64,000 nt of DNA from Betaproteobacteria bacterium (GTDB lineage Bacteria > Pseudomonadota > Gammaproteobacteria > Burkholderiales > Sulfuricellaceae). Both the position numbers and the translations under genes were made by a program. The notes under the pieces were generated by a model. That model made no database searches and was not told where the DNA came from. It was given only the letters and a program-made list of their open reading frames with translations. Shown one piece after another: positions 48,604 through 58,863 of the stretch. The stretch lies in assembly GCA_021373185.1 (NCBI GenBank), contig JAJFTF010000011.1, positions 1 through 64,000 of the forward strand, in the 5' to 3' direction. Within the stretch, counting starts at the first letter, position 1. Each line of letters opens with the position of its first letter.

Positions 48604-51600
48604 TTATTCGCCGGCGGGTTCCTTCTTGGCGCCACCCGCTGCGCCTTTGCCGGAGTCGCCCGCCATCTGCTCATAAAAAGCGAAACGCTTCTGCAACTCG
48701 TGCTCGAAGAATGCCTGCACTTCGCCGCCGTCGCTGTCCATTTCCTTCACCAAACCACGGAAGCGCGGCTCGTTCTTGACGAACTCGCGGTAAGAAACCG
48801 AAGGCTTCTTCGAATCCAGCGACAGCGGATTCTTGCCTTCCTGCTCGCGGCGCGGGTCGAAGGAATACAGCGGCCAGTGACCGGTGCTTACCGCCAACTC
48901 CTGCTGCTGGTGCTGGGTGGCCATGTCGTAGCCGTGCTCGACGCAGGGGCTGTAGGCAATGATCAGCGAAGGGCCATCGAAGGATTCGGCTTCGAGGAAG
49001 GTTTTCAGGGTATGAATATCCTTCGCACCGTAAGCCACGTGGGCGACATAGACATGGCCATAGCTCATGGCGATCTGGCCCAGATCCTTCTTGCCGGTGT
49101 GCTTGCCGCCCGCCGCAAACTTGGCGATGGCGCCGCGCGGGGTGGCCTTGCAGGCTTGGCCGCCGGTGTTGGAATAGACTTCGGTGTCGAGCACCAGGAT
49201 GTTGACGTTGCGCCCCGATGCCAGCACGTGATCCAGACCGCCGAAGCCGATATCGTAGGCCCAGCCGTCGCCGCCGATGATCCACACGCTCTTCTTCGCC
49301 AGATAGTCAGCCAGCGTTTCCAGGTTGCGCGCATCGGCGGAATCGATGCCGGCCAGTTCCTTGCGCAGGGCTTCGATGCGCTCGCGCTGGGCAAAAATCC
49401 CCGCCTCGGTGGTTTGGTCGGCATTCAGGATCGGCTCGATCATGTCCGCGCTGAGCCGGTCTTTCAGACGCTCCACCAGCTCGCGCGCCTGCTCGGCATG
49501 CTTGTCGATGCTGACGCGGAAGCCCAGGCCGAATTCGGCGTTGTCCTCGAACAGCGAGTTGGCCCAAGCCGGGCCGCGCCCTTCGGCGTTGGTGGTGTAG
49601 GGCGTGGTGGGCAGGTTGCCGCCGTAGATCGAGGAGCAACCGGTGGCGTTGGCAATCACCATGCGGTCGCCGAACAACTGGCTGGCGAGACGGATATAAG
49701 GCGTTTCGCCGCAGCCGACACAGGCGGACGGAAACTCGAACAGCGGCTCCATCACCATCGCACCCTTGATGGTGGAAGCGCGTAACTGGGTGCGGTCGAA
49801 TTCCGGCAAGGTCAGGAAGAATTCGAAATTCGCCTTCTCCTGCTCGCGCAGCGGCCCCTGTGGGCGCATTTCAAGCGCCTTGTGGCCGTCGACCTTGGAC
49901 ACTGCCGGGCAGATATCCGCGCACAGGGTGCAACCGGTACAGTCTTCCGGCGCTACCTGATAGCTGATGTGCATGCCCTGCTCGAATTCCTTGCCCTTGA
50001 CCTGGATGTGCTTGAAGGTCGCCGGTGCATTGGCGGCCAGGCCGGCAGGGAACACCTTGGAACGGATGGCTGTGTGCGGGCAGACGAACGGGCACTTGCC
50101 GCAGTAGATGCACAGCTCTTCGTCCCATACCGGGATTTCCTGCGCCAGATTGCGCTTGTCCCATTGCGAAGTGCCGACCGGCCAGGTGCCGTCGTTGGGG
50201 ATTGCGCTGACCGGCAGGCGGTCGCCGCGACCCGCCATGATTTCGGCGGTGATTTTCTTCACGAACTCGGGCGCAAACGCCGGCACCGGCTCAGGCATCT
50301 CGTGAGCGCTGCTCGCTTGCGCCGGCACCACGATCTTGTGCAGGTTGGCGATGGTTTCGTCGATTGCCTTCCAGTTAGCCTCGACCACTGCGCGGCCCTT
50401 CTTGCTGTAGGATTTTTCGGCGGCGTGCTTGATCTTCTCGATTGCCAGATCGCGCGGCAATACGCCGGAAATGGCGAAGAAGCAGGTCTGCATGATGGTG
50501 TTGATGCGGCTGCCCATGCCGGTCGCCTTGGCGATAGGATAGGCGTCGATCACGTAGAATTCGATTTTCTTGTCGATGATCTGCTGCTGCATCCGGCGCG
50601 TCAGGCTGTTCCACACCTTGTCCGGCGCTTCCGACGTGTTGACCAGGAACACCGCGCCCTCGGCGGCGGAATCCAGCATCTCGTAGCGATCGAGGAACAC
50701 CGGCTGGTGGCAACCGATGAAATTGGCTTCGTTATTGCCGATCAGATAAGGAGAATGGATCGGCTTGGGCGAAAAGCGCAGGTGAGAGATTGTTGCCGCG
50801 CCGGCCTTTTTCGAGTCGTAGACGAAATAGCCCTGACCATAAAGCTCGGTTTCCTCGCCCATGATCTTGATGGTGTTCTTGTTGGCACCCACCGTGCCGT
50901 CCGAACCCAGGCCGTAGAACATGCAGCGCATCACGCCCTTGCCGGCATCGGTGCGGAAATTCTCATCCCAGTCCAGGCTGGTGTGGGTCACGTCATCGAT
51001 GATGCCGACGGTGAAGTGATTCTTCGGCTGATCTTTGGCCAATTCGTCAAACACGCCCTTGATCATGCCCGGCGTGAATTCCTTGGATGACAGGCCATAA
51101 CGCCCACCCACCACGCGCGGCAAGGCCGGGAAATGGCAGACACTGTAGCTGCATGATTCGGCAATCGCCGTCATCACATCCTTGTACAGCGGCTCGCCGT
51201 CGGAGCCCGGCTCTTTGGTGCGATCCAGCACGGCAATACGCTTGGCCGTGGCCGGAATCGACTGGATAAATTCGTCCGCCGCAAACGGGCGGTACAGGCG
51301 CACTTTCAGTACGCCGACTTTTTCGCCGTGGGCATTGAGGTGCTCGACAACCTCTTCCGCCGCTTCCGCGCCGGAGCCCATCAGGATAATGACGCGGTCG
51401 GCGTCAGCTGCGCCGACATACTCATATAGCTTGTACTGGCGACCGGTGAGTTTGGCGAACTTGTCCATCGCCTTTTGCACGATGCCGGGCATGGCATCGT
51501 AAAACGGGTTGACGGTCTCGCGTCCCTGGAAATATACGTCGGGATTCTGCGCCGTGCCACGGATCACCGGGTGGTCGGACGACAGCGCGCGGGCGCGGTG

Positions 51601-52209
51601 AGCGAACACCAGCTTGTCGTCGATCATCTCGCGCACCACTTCCACCGGCACCTGCTCGACCTTGGCGACTTCGTGCGAAGTGCGGAAACCATCGAAGAAA
51701 TGCAGGATCGGCAGGCGCGATTCGAGGGTCGCCACCTGGGCGATCAAGGCCATGTCCATCGCTTCCTGCACCGAGTTGGAGGAGAGGAAGGCAAAGCCGG
51801 TAGAGCGCGTCGACATCACGTCGCTGTGGTCGCCGAAAATCGACAGCCCCTGCGCAGCCAGCGAACGCGCGGCGACGTGCATGACGAAAGGCGTCAGTTC
51901 GCCGGCGATCTTGAACATATTCGGAATCATCAGCAGGAGGCCCTGCGAGGCGGTAAAGGTCGTCGCCAGCGAGCCGGTCTGCAGCGCGCCGTGCACCGTA
52001 CCGGCAGCTCCGCCTTCGCTTTGCAGCTCGATCACCTCCGGGACGGTGCCCCACAGATTCTTGACGCCTTGCGCCGTCCAGGTATCGGAATATTCGCCCA
52101 TCGGTGAAGAAGGGGTGATCGGGTAAATCGCGATCACTTCATTGGTCAAATGGGCAATATAAGCGGCGGCTTCGTTGCCGTCGATCGTAACCATGCGAGC
52201 TTGAGACAT
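48604..52209 (-). CDS. nifJ: Pyruvate:ferredoxin (flavodoxin) oxidoreductase, single-chain
   Basis: The 1201-residue enzyme oxidises pyruvate to acetyl-CoA and CO2, reducing ferredoxin or flavodoxin, or runs in reverse. Domain I has YPITPSSPMGEYSDTW near the start and the pyruvate-site arginine region. Two ferredoxin-type 4Fe-4S sites (CIYCGKCPFVCPH near 697 and CTGCTLCADICP near 755) form the insert. A C-terminal TPP-binding domain carries GDGWAYDIGFGGLDH and NTGGQACKATPRG, with cysteine CVGCGETPY near 830. I start at 52209 (MSQARMVTIDG), with GAGGTG upstream; a longer frame to 52233 is less likely. A perfect palindrome lies upstream at 52313-52333. The enzyme is oxygen-sensitive and points to anaerobic growth or reductive carbon fixation. 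Confidence 0.96.
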   Translation of the reverse strand: MSQARMVTIDGNEAAAYIAHLTNEVIAIYPITPSSPMGEYSDTWTAQGVKNLWGTVPEVIELQSEGGAAGTVHGALQTGSLATTFTASQGLLLMIPNMFKIAGELTPFVMHVAARSLAAQGLSIFGDHSDVMSTRSTGFAFLSSNSVQEAMDMALIAQVATLESRLPILHFFDGFRTSHEVAKVEQVPVEVVREMIDDKLVFAHRARALSSDHPVIRGTAQNPDVYFQGRETVNPFYDAMPGIVQKAMDKFAKLTGRQYKLYEYVGAADADRVIILMGSGAEAAEEVVEHLNAHGEKVGVLKVRLYRPFAADEFIQSIPATAKRIAVLDRTKEPGSDGEPLYKDVMTAIAESCSYSVCHFPALPRVVGGRYGLSSKEFTPGMIKGVFDELAKDQPKNHFTVGIIDDVTHTSLDWDENFRTDAGKGVMRCMFYGLGSDGTVGANKNTIKIMGEETELYGQGYFVYDSKKAGAATISHLRFSPKPIHSPYLIGNNEANFIGCHQPVFLDRYEMLDSAAEGAVFLVNTSEAPDKVWNSLTRRMQQQIIDKKIEFYVIDAYPIAKATGMGSRINTIMQTCFFAISGVLPRDLAIEKIKHAAEKSYSKKGRAVVEANWKAIDETIANLHKIVVPAQASSAHEMPEPVPAFAPEFVKKITAEIMAGRGDRLPVSAIPNDGTWPVGTSQWDKRNLAQEIPVWDEELCIYCGKCPFVCPHTAIRSKVFPAGLAANAPATFKHIQVKGKEFEQGMHISYQVAPEDCTGCTLCADICPAVSKVDGHKALEMRPQGPLREQEKANFEFFLTLPEFDRTQLRASTIKGAMVMEPLFEFPSACVGCGETPYIRLASQLFGDRMVIANATGCSSIYGGNLPTTPYTTNAEGRGPAWANSLFEDNAEFGLGFRVSIDKHAEQARELVERLKDRLSADMIEPILNADQTTEAGIFAQRERIEALRKELAGIDSADARNLETLADYLAKKSVWIIGGDGWAYDIGFGGLDHVLASGRNVNILVLDTEVYSNTGGQACKATPRGAIAKFAAGGKHTGKKDLGQIAMSYGHVYVAHVAYGAKDIHTLKTFLEAESFDGPSLIIAYSPCVEHGYDMATQHQQQELAVSTGHWPLYSFDPRREQEGKNPLSLDSKKPSVSYREFVKNEPRFRGLVKEMDSDGGEVQAFFEHELQKRFAFYEQMAGDSGKGAAGGAKKEPAGE

Positions 52210-52312
52210 CGAAACACCTCTTGATTTAGACATTATTTGATATGACTTGATGAACTTGAAACATAGCAGCTAGCCGACAAAAATACCATGTCCAGCCACG
52301 CCCTGCAATTTT

Positions 52313-52333
52313 CTCACATATTATCTATGTGAG
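52313..52333. promoter_or_regulatory. Perfect inverted repeat between nifJ and hrpA
   Basis: CTCACATA (52313-52320) and TATGTGAG (52326-52333) are separated by TTATC. It lies about 100 bases upstream of each divergent gene. It may be a regulator site or a hairpin; no known consensus fits well. Confidence 0.45.
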
Positions 52334-52455
52334 CTGTCTTATACAAGTATTAATAAAACATCTATGCGCAAAAAATCCATCTTCCGCGACTGGGCAATCC
52401 TTCCCAACGCCCTGCGTGTATAATTCAGGGAAACTCGCTTAAACCAGCCACCGCC

Positions 52456-55400
52456 GTGCCACAAACACTCCGCAACCTCGCCGCCGCCATTCCCTCCTGC
52501 ATGATCTCCGACCGCCACGCTTTCCGGCGGCAACTGGACAAGCTGCGCACCATGGCCGCCGCCAACAAGCCGGCAGACGCCCCGCTGCAGCAACTGGCAA
52601 ACGCCATCGCGAACTCGTCCGAACGGTTGAAGCAACGCTTGGCCAACCTGCCTGTTCCCGACTACCCTGAAGAATTGCCGGTATCCGGCAAGCGCGGCGA
52701 GATCGCCGCCGCCATCGCCGCCAACCAGGTGGTGATCGTCTGCGGCGAAACCGGCTCGGGCAAAACCACCCAATTACCGAAAATCTGCCTGGAACTCCGG
52801 CGCGGCGCAGCCGGGCTGATCGGCCATACCCAACCGCGCCGCATCGCCGCCCGCACGGTTGCTTCGCGCATTTCGCAGGAATTGCGCAGCCCGCTCGGCC
52901 AGGTAGTCGGCTACAAGGTGCGCTTCACCGACCACACCAGCCCGGACAGCTACGTCAAGCTGATGACCGACGGCATCCTGCTGGCGGAAACCCAGAACGA
53001 CCGCTTTCTCAGCGCCTACGACACGATCATCATCGACGAGGCGCACGAACGCAGCCTCAACATCGATTTCCTGCTCGGCTACCTGAAGCAGATCCTGCCG
53101 AAACGGCCCGACCTGAAAGTCATCGTCACCTCGGCCACCATCGACGCGGAACGCTTCTCACAGCACTTTGACAATGCGCCGGTAATCGAAGTTTCAGGCC
53201 GGCTGTATCCGGTGGAAATGCGCTACCGCCCGCTGCATTTGAAAAAGGATCAGGAAGAAGAGGATGCCGATCTCGAAACCGCCATCCTCGACGCGGTGGA
53301 TGAAGTTTCGCGCACCGGTTCTGGCGATATCCTGATCTTCCTGCCCGGCGAAAGGGAAATCCGCGACACCGCCGAAGCACTGAGAAAACACCACCCGCCC
53401 GGTTCGGAAATCCTGCCGCTGTTCGCCCGGCTGTCTGCCGCCGAACAGGAGCGGGTGTTCAAGCCCGGCGGCACGCGCCGCATCGTGCTCGCCACCAATG
53501 TGGCGGAAACCTCGCTCACCGTGCCCGGCATCCGCTACGTGATCGACCCCGGCCACGCCCGCCTGCTGCGTTACAGCTATCGCTCCAAGGTGGAGCGCCT
53601 GCAGGTCGAGAAAATCTCGCAGGCTTCCGCCAACCAGCGCGCCGGTCGCTGCGGGCGGGTGATGAGCGGGGTGTGCGTGCGGCTGTATGCGGAGGAGGAT
53701 TTCAACAGCCGCCCCGCCTTCACCGACCCGGAAATCCGCCGCAGCAATCTGGCCGCCGTGATCCTGCGCATGAAGGCGCTGGGGCTGGCCGACATCGAGG
53801 ACTTCCCGTTCCTCGAACCGCCCGATTCGCGCGCCATCGCCGACGGCTTCAAGCTGCTTGAAGAACTGGGCGCGGTGGACGCGCAGCGCACCCTGACCGA
53901 AACCGGACGCCAGCTTGCCAAGCTGCCGATCGACCCGCGCATCGGCCGGATGATCCTGGCGGGCAAGGCAGAGAACTGCCTGAGCGAAGTGCTGATCATC
54001 GCTTCCGCGCTGTCGGTGCAGGACCCGCGCGAACGGCCAATGGAACGGCGGCAGGCGGCAGACGACGCGCACCGTCGCTTCCAGGACGACAACTCCGATT
54101 TCCTCGCCTACATCAAGCTGTGGGCGTTCTACGACGAGGCGCTGAAGCACAAGAAATCCAACCGCAAGCTGCTCGATCTTTGCCGCGAACATTTCCTCTC
54201 CGCCACACGCCTGCGCGAATGGCGCGAGATCCACGGCCAGCTTCACGCCCAAGCGGTCGAAATGGGCCTGCGCCCGAACCAGACCCCGGCCAGTTACGAG
54301 GAAGTGCACCGCGCCCTGCTCGCCGGCCTGCTCGGCAACCTCGGCGTCAAAGCCGATGCGCAGGAATATGCCGGCGCCAGGGAAATCAAGTTCATGCTGT
54401 TTCCCGGCTCGGCGATTTTCAAAAAAGCGCCGAAATGGGTGATGGCAGCGGAGCTGACCGAGACCACCCGGCTCTACGCCCGCTGCGCCGCAAAGATTGA
54501 GCCGGAATGGGTGGAAAAGGTCGCCGCGCCGCTGCTGCACCGCCATTATTTCGACCCCCACTGGGAGAAAACCACCGCCCAGGTCGGCGCCTTCGAGCGC
54601 GTCAGCCTCTACGGCCTGACCCTGATCCCGCGCCGCCGCGTCCACTACGGCAACATCAACCCGAAGGAATCGCGCGAGATTTTCATCCGCGGCGCACTGG
54701 TGGCGGGCGAGTTCAATTCGCGCGCGCCGTTCTTCGAACACAACCGCAAGCTGGTCGCCGAGATCGAGGAACTGGAACACAAGTCGCGCCGTCAGGACGT
54801 GCTGGTGGACGAGGAGCGCATCCACGCATTCTACGACGCGCGCATCCCGGAGGGCATCCACAACGGCGCGGACTTCGAGAAATGGCGGCGCGAGGCGGAA
54901 GCGAAAGACAAGCGGCTGTTGTACATGAGCCGCGACGACCTGATGCGCCATGGCGCCGAGGCCGTCACTGAAGAGCTGTTCCCCGAGCAGTTGATCCTTG
55001 GCGACACGCCCTGCCCCCTGAGCTACCGCTTCGAGCCAGCTCACCCGCTCGATGGCGCAACCCTGAGCGTGCCGCTGCATCTGCTCAACCAGATCGATGC
55101 CCGGCGCTTCGACTGGCTGGTGCCGGGCATGATCCGCGAAAAGCTCACGGTGCTGGTCAAGTCCCTGCCCAAACGGCTGCGCAGCGCCTGCGTGCCGGTG
55201 CCGGATTTCGTCACCGCTGCGCTGATGGCGATGCCCGCCGGCCAAGGCGCGCTCACCGAGTCCCTCGCCGCTTTCATCCGCAAGAAAACCGGCCAGGACG
55301 TCCCACCGGAAGCCTGGAAAGAAGCCGATCTGCCCCTGCACCTGCGGATGAATTTCAAGGTGGTGGACGAGGCGGGTGTCGAAATGGCTTCCGGTCGCGA

Positions 55401-56331
55401 CCTCGCCGAACTCAGGGAAAAGCTCGGTCAGGCCGCGCGGCTCACCTTCGCCCAGTCGCCGCAACTCGACATCGAGAAGGAAGGCCTGACCAATTGGGAT
55501 TTCGGCGATCTGCCGGAAAAAATCGCCTTCACCCACAACGGCCAGTCCCTCACCGGCTACCCGGCGCTGGAAGACGACGGCGATTCGGTCTCGATCCGTT
55601 TGTTCGACACACCCGAAGCGGCGAATGCCGCGATGCGCGCAGGCGTCAGGAAATTGCTGCGTCTCGTCCTCAACCCGCAGATGAAGCAACTGGAAAAAAG
55701 CCTGCCCGCCTTTACCCAGTCCGCCCTGCAACTGCGCGCCATCGCCGGCCCCGACGACCTGAAGGAAGACCTGCTCACCGCCATCACCGACCGCGCTTTC
55801 ATCGGCGACGACGAGTTGCCGCGCACCGCCAAGGCCTTCGCCACCCAGAAAGACCGCGCCCGCACGCGCCTCGCCGCTGTCTCGGACGGCGCCTGCCGCA
55901 TCCTCGCCACCATCGCCGCCGACTATCAGACCGTGCAGGGCAAACTCGCCACCAAATTGCCGGGCAACATCGCCGCCGACATCCGCGAACAACTCAACCA
56001 TCTGCTTGGCAAGGGTTTCATCAGCGCGACGCCGTGGGAGCAATTGCAGCACCTGCCGCGCTACCTCAAGGCCATCGTGCGGCGGCTGGAGAAATTTGCC
56101 GGTGCCGCCGAGCGCGACGCCAAATCCACTGCCGCCATCCATGCGCTGTGGCAGGATTACCAGAAGCGCCTGGACAAGCATCGCAAGGAAAAGATCGACG
56201 ATGCGGAATTGGCCAAATTCCGCTGGATGCTGGAAGAACTGCGGGTGTCGATGTTCGCCCAGGAACTCAAGACCCCCTACCCGGTTTCGGTGAAGCGCCT
56301 GCAGAAGGCGTGGGAAAGCGTGACGCCATGA
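52456..56331 (+). CDS. hrpA: ATP-dependent RNA helicase HrpA (DEAH box)
   Basis: HrpA (1291 residues) unwinds RNA and acts in mRNA processing and stalled-ribosome rescue in the cytoplasm. The helicase core lies in the N-terminal half: Walker [14 protein letters not shown] (about 97-109), DEAH (194-197), [21 protein letters not shown] and NQRAGRCGR. The long C-terminal region is typical of bacterial HrpA. A GTG at 52456 gives the same N-terminal length as E. coli HrpA; an ATG at 52501 is also possible. Its stop overlaps the yaiI start by 4 bases. It runs divergently from nifJ. Confidence 0.95.
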   Translation: MPQTLRNLAAAIPSCMISDRHAFRRQLDKLRTMAAANKPADAPLQQLANAIANSSERLKQRLANLPVPDYPEELPVSGKRGEIAAAIAANQVVIVCGETGSGKTTQLPKICLELRRGAAGLIGHTQPRRIAARTVASRISQELRSPLGQVVGYKVRFTDHTSPDSYVKLMTDGILLAETQNDRFLSAYDTIIIDEAHERSLNIDFLLGYLKQILPKRPDLKVIVTSATIDAERFSQHFDNAPVIEVSGRLYPVEMRYRPLHLKKDQEEEDADLETAILDAVDEVSRTGSGDILIFLPGEREIRDTAEALRKHHPPGSEILPLFARLSAAEQERVFKPGGTRRIVLATNVAETSLTVPGIRYVIDPGHARLLRYSYRSKVERLQVEKISQASANQRAGRCGRVMSGVCVRLYAEEDFNSRPAFTDPEIRRSNLAAVILRMKALGLADIEDFPFLEPPDSRAIADGFKLLEELGAVDAQRTLTETGRQLAKLPIDPRIGRMILAGKAENCLSEVLIIASALSVQDPRERPMERRQAADDAHRRFQDDNSDFLAYIKLWAFYDEALKHKKSNRKLLDLCREHFLSATRLREWREIHGQLHAQAVEMGLRPNQTPASYEEVHRALLAGLLGNLGVKADAQEYAGAREIKFMLFPGSAIFKKAPKWVMAAELTETTRLYARCAAKIEPEWVEKVAAPLLHRHYFDPHWEKTTAQVGAFERVSLYGLTLIPRRRVHYGNINPKESREIFIRGALVAGEFNSRAPFFEHNRKLVAEIEELEHKSRRQDVLVDEERIHAFYDARIPEGIHNGADFEKWRREAEAKDKRLLYMSRDDLMRHGAEAVTEELFPEQLILGDTPCPLSYRFEPAHPLDGATLSVPLHLLNQIDARRFDWLVPGMIREKLTVLVKSLPKRLRSACVPVPDFVTAALMAMPAGQGALTESLAAFIRKKTGQDVPPEAWKEADLPLHLRMNFKVVDEAGVEMASGRDLAELREKLGQAARLTFAQSPQLDIEKEGLTNWDFGDLPEKIAFTHNGQSLTGYPALEDDGDSVSIRLFDTPEAANAAMRAGVRKLLRLVLNPQMKQLEKSLPAFTQSALQLRAIAGPDDLKEDLLTAITDRAFIGDDELPRTAKAFATQKDRARTRLAAVSDGACRILATIAADYQTVQGKLATKLPGNIAADIREQLNHLLGKGFISATPWEQLQHLPRYLKAIVRRLEKFAGAAERDAKSTAAIHALWQDYQKRLDKHRKEKIDDAELAKFRWMLEELRVSMFAQELKTPYPVSVKRLQKAWESVTP

Positions 56332-56792
56332 GCCTGCAGATCTGGGTCGACGCCGACGCCTGCCCCGCCGTCATCAAGGAAATCCTGTTCCGCACCGCCG
56401 AGCGGCGCCAGGTGCCGCTGATCCTGGTGGCCAACCAGCCGCTGCGCACGCCGCCATCGCGCCACATCAGAACCATCCAGGTGCCCGGCGGGTTCGACGT
56501 GGCGGACGACAGGATCGTGCAGGAAATCGCTGCCGGCGATCTGGTGATCAGCGCCGACATTCCGCTGGCCGCAGCGGTGATCGCCAAGGGCGGCCATGTG
56601 CTCAACCCGCGCGGCGAATTCTATTCCGAGGAAAACATTCGCGAACGCCTGACCATGCGCAACTTCATGGATGAATTGCGCGGCAGCGGCGTCAATACCG
56701 GCGGCCCGGCGGCTTTCAGCCAGTCCGACCGGCAGAATTTCGCCAACCAGCTCGACCGCTTTCTGACGAAAAACATGAAGCAGGAAAGGTGA
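56328..56792 (+). CDS. yaiI: YaiI/YqxD family (DUF188) protein
   Basis: The 154-residue protein matches the UPF0178 family along its length: [20 protein letters not shown] at the N-terminus, [51 protein letters not shown], and the C-terminal NRLDRFL-type helix. The fold resembles PIN-like nuclease domains, and the conserved aspartates D8, D10 and those in DVADDRI would suit metal binding; a nuclease function is inferred. Its ATG overlaps the hrpA stop (ATGA), so the two genes are translationally coupled, which hints at an RNA-related role. Confidence 0.9.
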   Translation: MSLQIWVDADACPAVIKEILFRTAERRQVPLILVANQPLRTPPSRHIRTIQVPGGFDVADDRIVQEIAAGDLVISADIPLAAAVIAKGGHVLNPRGEFYSEENIRERLTMRNFMDELRGSGVNTGGPAAFSQSDRQNFANQLDRFLTKNMKQER

Positions 56793-56889
56793 ACCATCCA
56801 TTTGGGTCCGAACGATTCAGGGCTGACAAGCCCGCAAAATTTCGTTACCCTAGCTTTTGCTCCGATCCACAAATAGCGAGGAAGAAGGC

Positions 56890-57522
56890 GTGAGAAGGCT
56901 GATTTGCGTCATCGGCAACAAGGGCGGAACCGGCAAGACCAGTATTACGCACATGCTGTGCCACGGTTTCGGGCTGCTCGGCATGCGTTCGATTGCGATA
57001 CTCACCGATGTCACGCGGGAACCGCTGTCGCGCGGAGATCGGCGCTACACGCCGCTGGACGGCAGATCGCCGGAAAAGCTGGAGAAGATCATCGCCAAAC
57101 TGGATTCGATGCCGGAATGGCTCGGAGTGATTGACGGCGGCGGCAACCGCCCGGAAATGGATAGCCAGTTTTATGAGATGTCGGGCCTTGCCCTGTTGCC
57201 ATTCCGCGACTCCCACGAGGATATCCGCACGGTGCGCAGCGATCTTGAGGCGTTCCCCGAGGCTTACGGCATTCCGTCGCAATGGCCGACCAACCCGTGG
57301 CAGCAGATGGCGGCGGAACGCACGCTGGACGAAATGATGCAGGATTTCCGCCCGCGCCTGCTCGAACCGGTATATTCGGTAAGCGCCAGCAAGCTGCTGC
57401 TGCAGACCGACGCGCCGTACAACCTGCCGACGATGCTGAACAACGTGTGCCGGGGATTGGCCCGACAGGTGCTGGAGCGCATGGACATCCCCGAACACGA
57501 CGAAGAGCCTGTTCACGAATAA
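56890..57522 (+). CDS. ParA/MinD-like P-loop ATPase
   Basis: The 210-residue protein has the deviant Walker A motif of the ParA/MinD class near the N-terminus (CVIGNKGGTGKTSITHML, about 6-23) and a Walker B-like LGVIDGGGNRP. It lacks the DNA-binding helix-turn-helix of plasmid ParA. No parB or parS-like genes are seen beside it. I start at a GTG (56890) with GAGG 8 bases upstream; a longer in-frame ATG at 56857 is weaker. It precedes a cytidylate-kinase-like gene. Its cargo or partner is unknown, and it could be an orphan positioning or signalling ATPase. Confidence 0.75.
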   Translation: MRRLICVIGNKGGTGKTSITHMLCHGFGLLGMRSIAILTDVTREPLSRGDRRYTPLDGRSPEKLEKIIAKLDSMPEWLGVIDGGGNRPEMDSQFYEMSGLALLPFRDSHEDIRTVRSDLEAFPEAYGIPSQWPTNPWQQMAAERTLDEMMQDFRPRLLEPVYSVSASKLLLQTDAPYNLPTMLNNVCRGLARQVLERMDIPEHDEEPVHE

Positions 57523-57623
57523 TTCAGCCCTGCGGCCAGACAGGACAAAACATCGGTGCTGATATTGCAAACCCCCCGCGCCTTCGCTAGGCTTAACCTA
57601 ATACCCACTCGGAGACTGCCCGG

Positions 57624-58304
57624 ATGCCAACAGATTCGTTGAAGCTTATAGAGGCGTTGCTCAAGGCCCATGCTCATGAAGGCGGAAGCCCGCCCGGAGC
57701 CAAGCCGCTGGTCGCCATTTCGCGCGATTATGGCAGCGGCGGACGGGAAATTTCCGCTGCACTGGCCAAACGCCTGGTGGTGCCGCTTTACGACAAGGAG
57801 TTGCTGGATGCGGTAATCGAACGTTCCGGCGCCGACCCCCACCTGATGGAGCGGCTCGACGAAAAAACGCGGGGTTTCTGGGATAGCTGGATCATCTCGA
57901 TGCTGTCCGGCGAAAATGTGCTGAAAGAAAACTACCTGCGCCATCTGGTCAAAGTGGTGCTGGGCATCCTCAACACCGGCGATGGCGGCGTCCTCATCGG
58001 ACGCGGCGCTCACCTTATCCTGGCAAATCAGGATGTGCTCCGGGTACGGATCACGGCTTCACCGGAAACCTGTGCGAAACGCATCGCGCACTGGCGAAAA
58101 ATCAGCCAGGAAGAAGCCGTCAAAGAAGTAAATCGCGTTAACGAAGGCAGAGCCAAGTTCGTCTGGGATGTTTTCAAAAAGCGCCTCAACGACCCGACCG
58201 CCTTCGACCTGACGATCAACACCGACCACCTGAACAAGCCCGATGAAGTGGCTGAACTGATCATTTTCGCCATGCAATACCGCCATAACCGCAACCCTGT
58301 TTGA
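57624..58304 (+). CDS. Cytidylate kinase-like family protein
   Basis: The 226-residue protein has a P-loop-like start LVAISRDYGSGGREISAALAK (about 32-52) and the nucleotide-kinase helices of the cytidylate kinase-like family (PF13189 type). A middle motif is GVLIGRGAHLILANQDVLRVRI, followed by a KRIAHWRKISQEEAVKEV lid and an RAKFVWDVFKKR segment. True cytidylate kinase is a different gene, so the substrate here is uncertain. The ATG has GGAG about 10 bases upstream. Its stop overlaps the start of the epsilon-like gene by one base (TGATG), so the two may be coupled. Confidence 0.85.
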   Translation: MPTDSLKLIEALLKAHAHEGGSPPGAKPLVAISRDYGSGGREISAALAKRLVVPLYDKELLDAVIERSGADPHLMERLDEKTRGFWDSWIISMLSGENVLKENYLRHLVKVVLGILNTGDGGVLIGRGAHLILANQDVLRVRITASPETCAKRIAHWRKISQEEAVKEVNRVNEGRAKFVWDVFKKRLNDPTAFDLTINTDHLNKPDEVAELIIFAMQYRHNRNPV

Positions 58305-58759
58305 TGTCATCCGCGATGAGCGCCCATACCGAAACCGCGACCGTGCAGGTTAATATCGTCAGCCTGGAAAGCGAAATCTATTCCGGTTTGGCGGTGCGCG
58401 TGTCGGCGCCAGCCTTGCTCGGCGAAGTCGGCATCCTGCCGCGCCATGCGCCGATGCTCACCCCGCTCAAATCGGGCGAAGTGCGCATCCTTACGCCGCA
58501 AAACACCGAGGAGCTGATTTTCATTACGGGCGGCATGCTCGAAGTACAGCCAACGCTGGTAACCATCCTGGCCGACACTGCTGTGCGCGCGAAACACGCT
58601 GACCGGGCCGCCGCCGATGAAGCGCGGAGGCAAGCCGCAGAGTCGGCGCTGCATCAGGATCGCTTCACCTCCGAGGATATCGCCCACGCGGAGCTGCTCG
58701 CCAGCATTGCGGAAATGATGGCAGAAAAAGAATTAATCAAAAAACGCCGCCGCTGGTAA
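58304..58759 (+). CDS. Orphan F-type ATP synthase epsilon-like subunit
   Basis: The 151-residue product matches the epsilon subunit (AtpC): VQVNIVSLESEIYSG, then GEVGILPRHAPMLTPLKSGEVRI and ITGGMLEVQPTLVTILADTAVRA. A helical C-terminal domain of about 60 residues follows (ADRAAADEARRQAAESALHQ, IAHAELLASIAEMMAEKELIKKRRRW). Epsilon normally lies at the end of an atp operon, but no other ATP synthase gene is within about 14 kb, so it is either a second copy or a separate regulator. The start is uncertain: ATG at 58304 overlaps the previous stop, with another at 58316. It is followed by a NarX-type kinase gene. Confidence 0.85.
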   Translation: MSSAMSAHTETATVQVNIVSLESEIYSGLAVRVSAPALLGEVGILPRHAPMLTPLKSGEVRILTPQNTEELIFITGGMLEVQPTLVTILADTAVRAKHADRAAADEARRQAAESALHQDRFTSEDIAHAELLASIAEMMAEKELIKKRRRW

Positions 58760-58863
58760 CAACAGTAGAATGCGGCTGCGAGCACGGCGCGGTCTCTGCC
58801 GGACTTGATCGCCAAAGCCGTTCCCGGTAATGTACCCGCTCCCCGAATCGACATGAATGCCCG

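Noticed and set aside
52235..52248. FNR box upstream of nifJ (TTCAA-N4-ATCAA on the minus strand)
   Set aside because: Only one half matches the consensus, and it lies too close to the start codon for a usual activator position.
53194..56181. 995-codon minus-strand open frame
   Set aside because: It is a shadow of hrpA; GC-rich codon bias leaves the antisense frame open. The plus-strand product has all helicase motifs.
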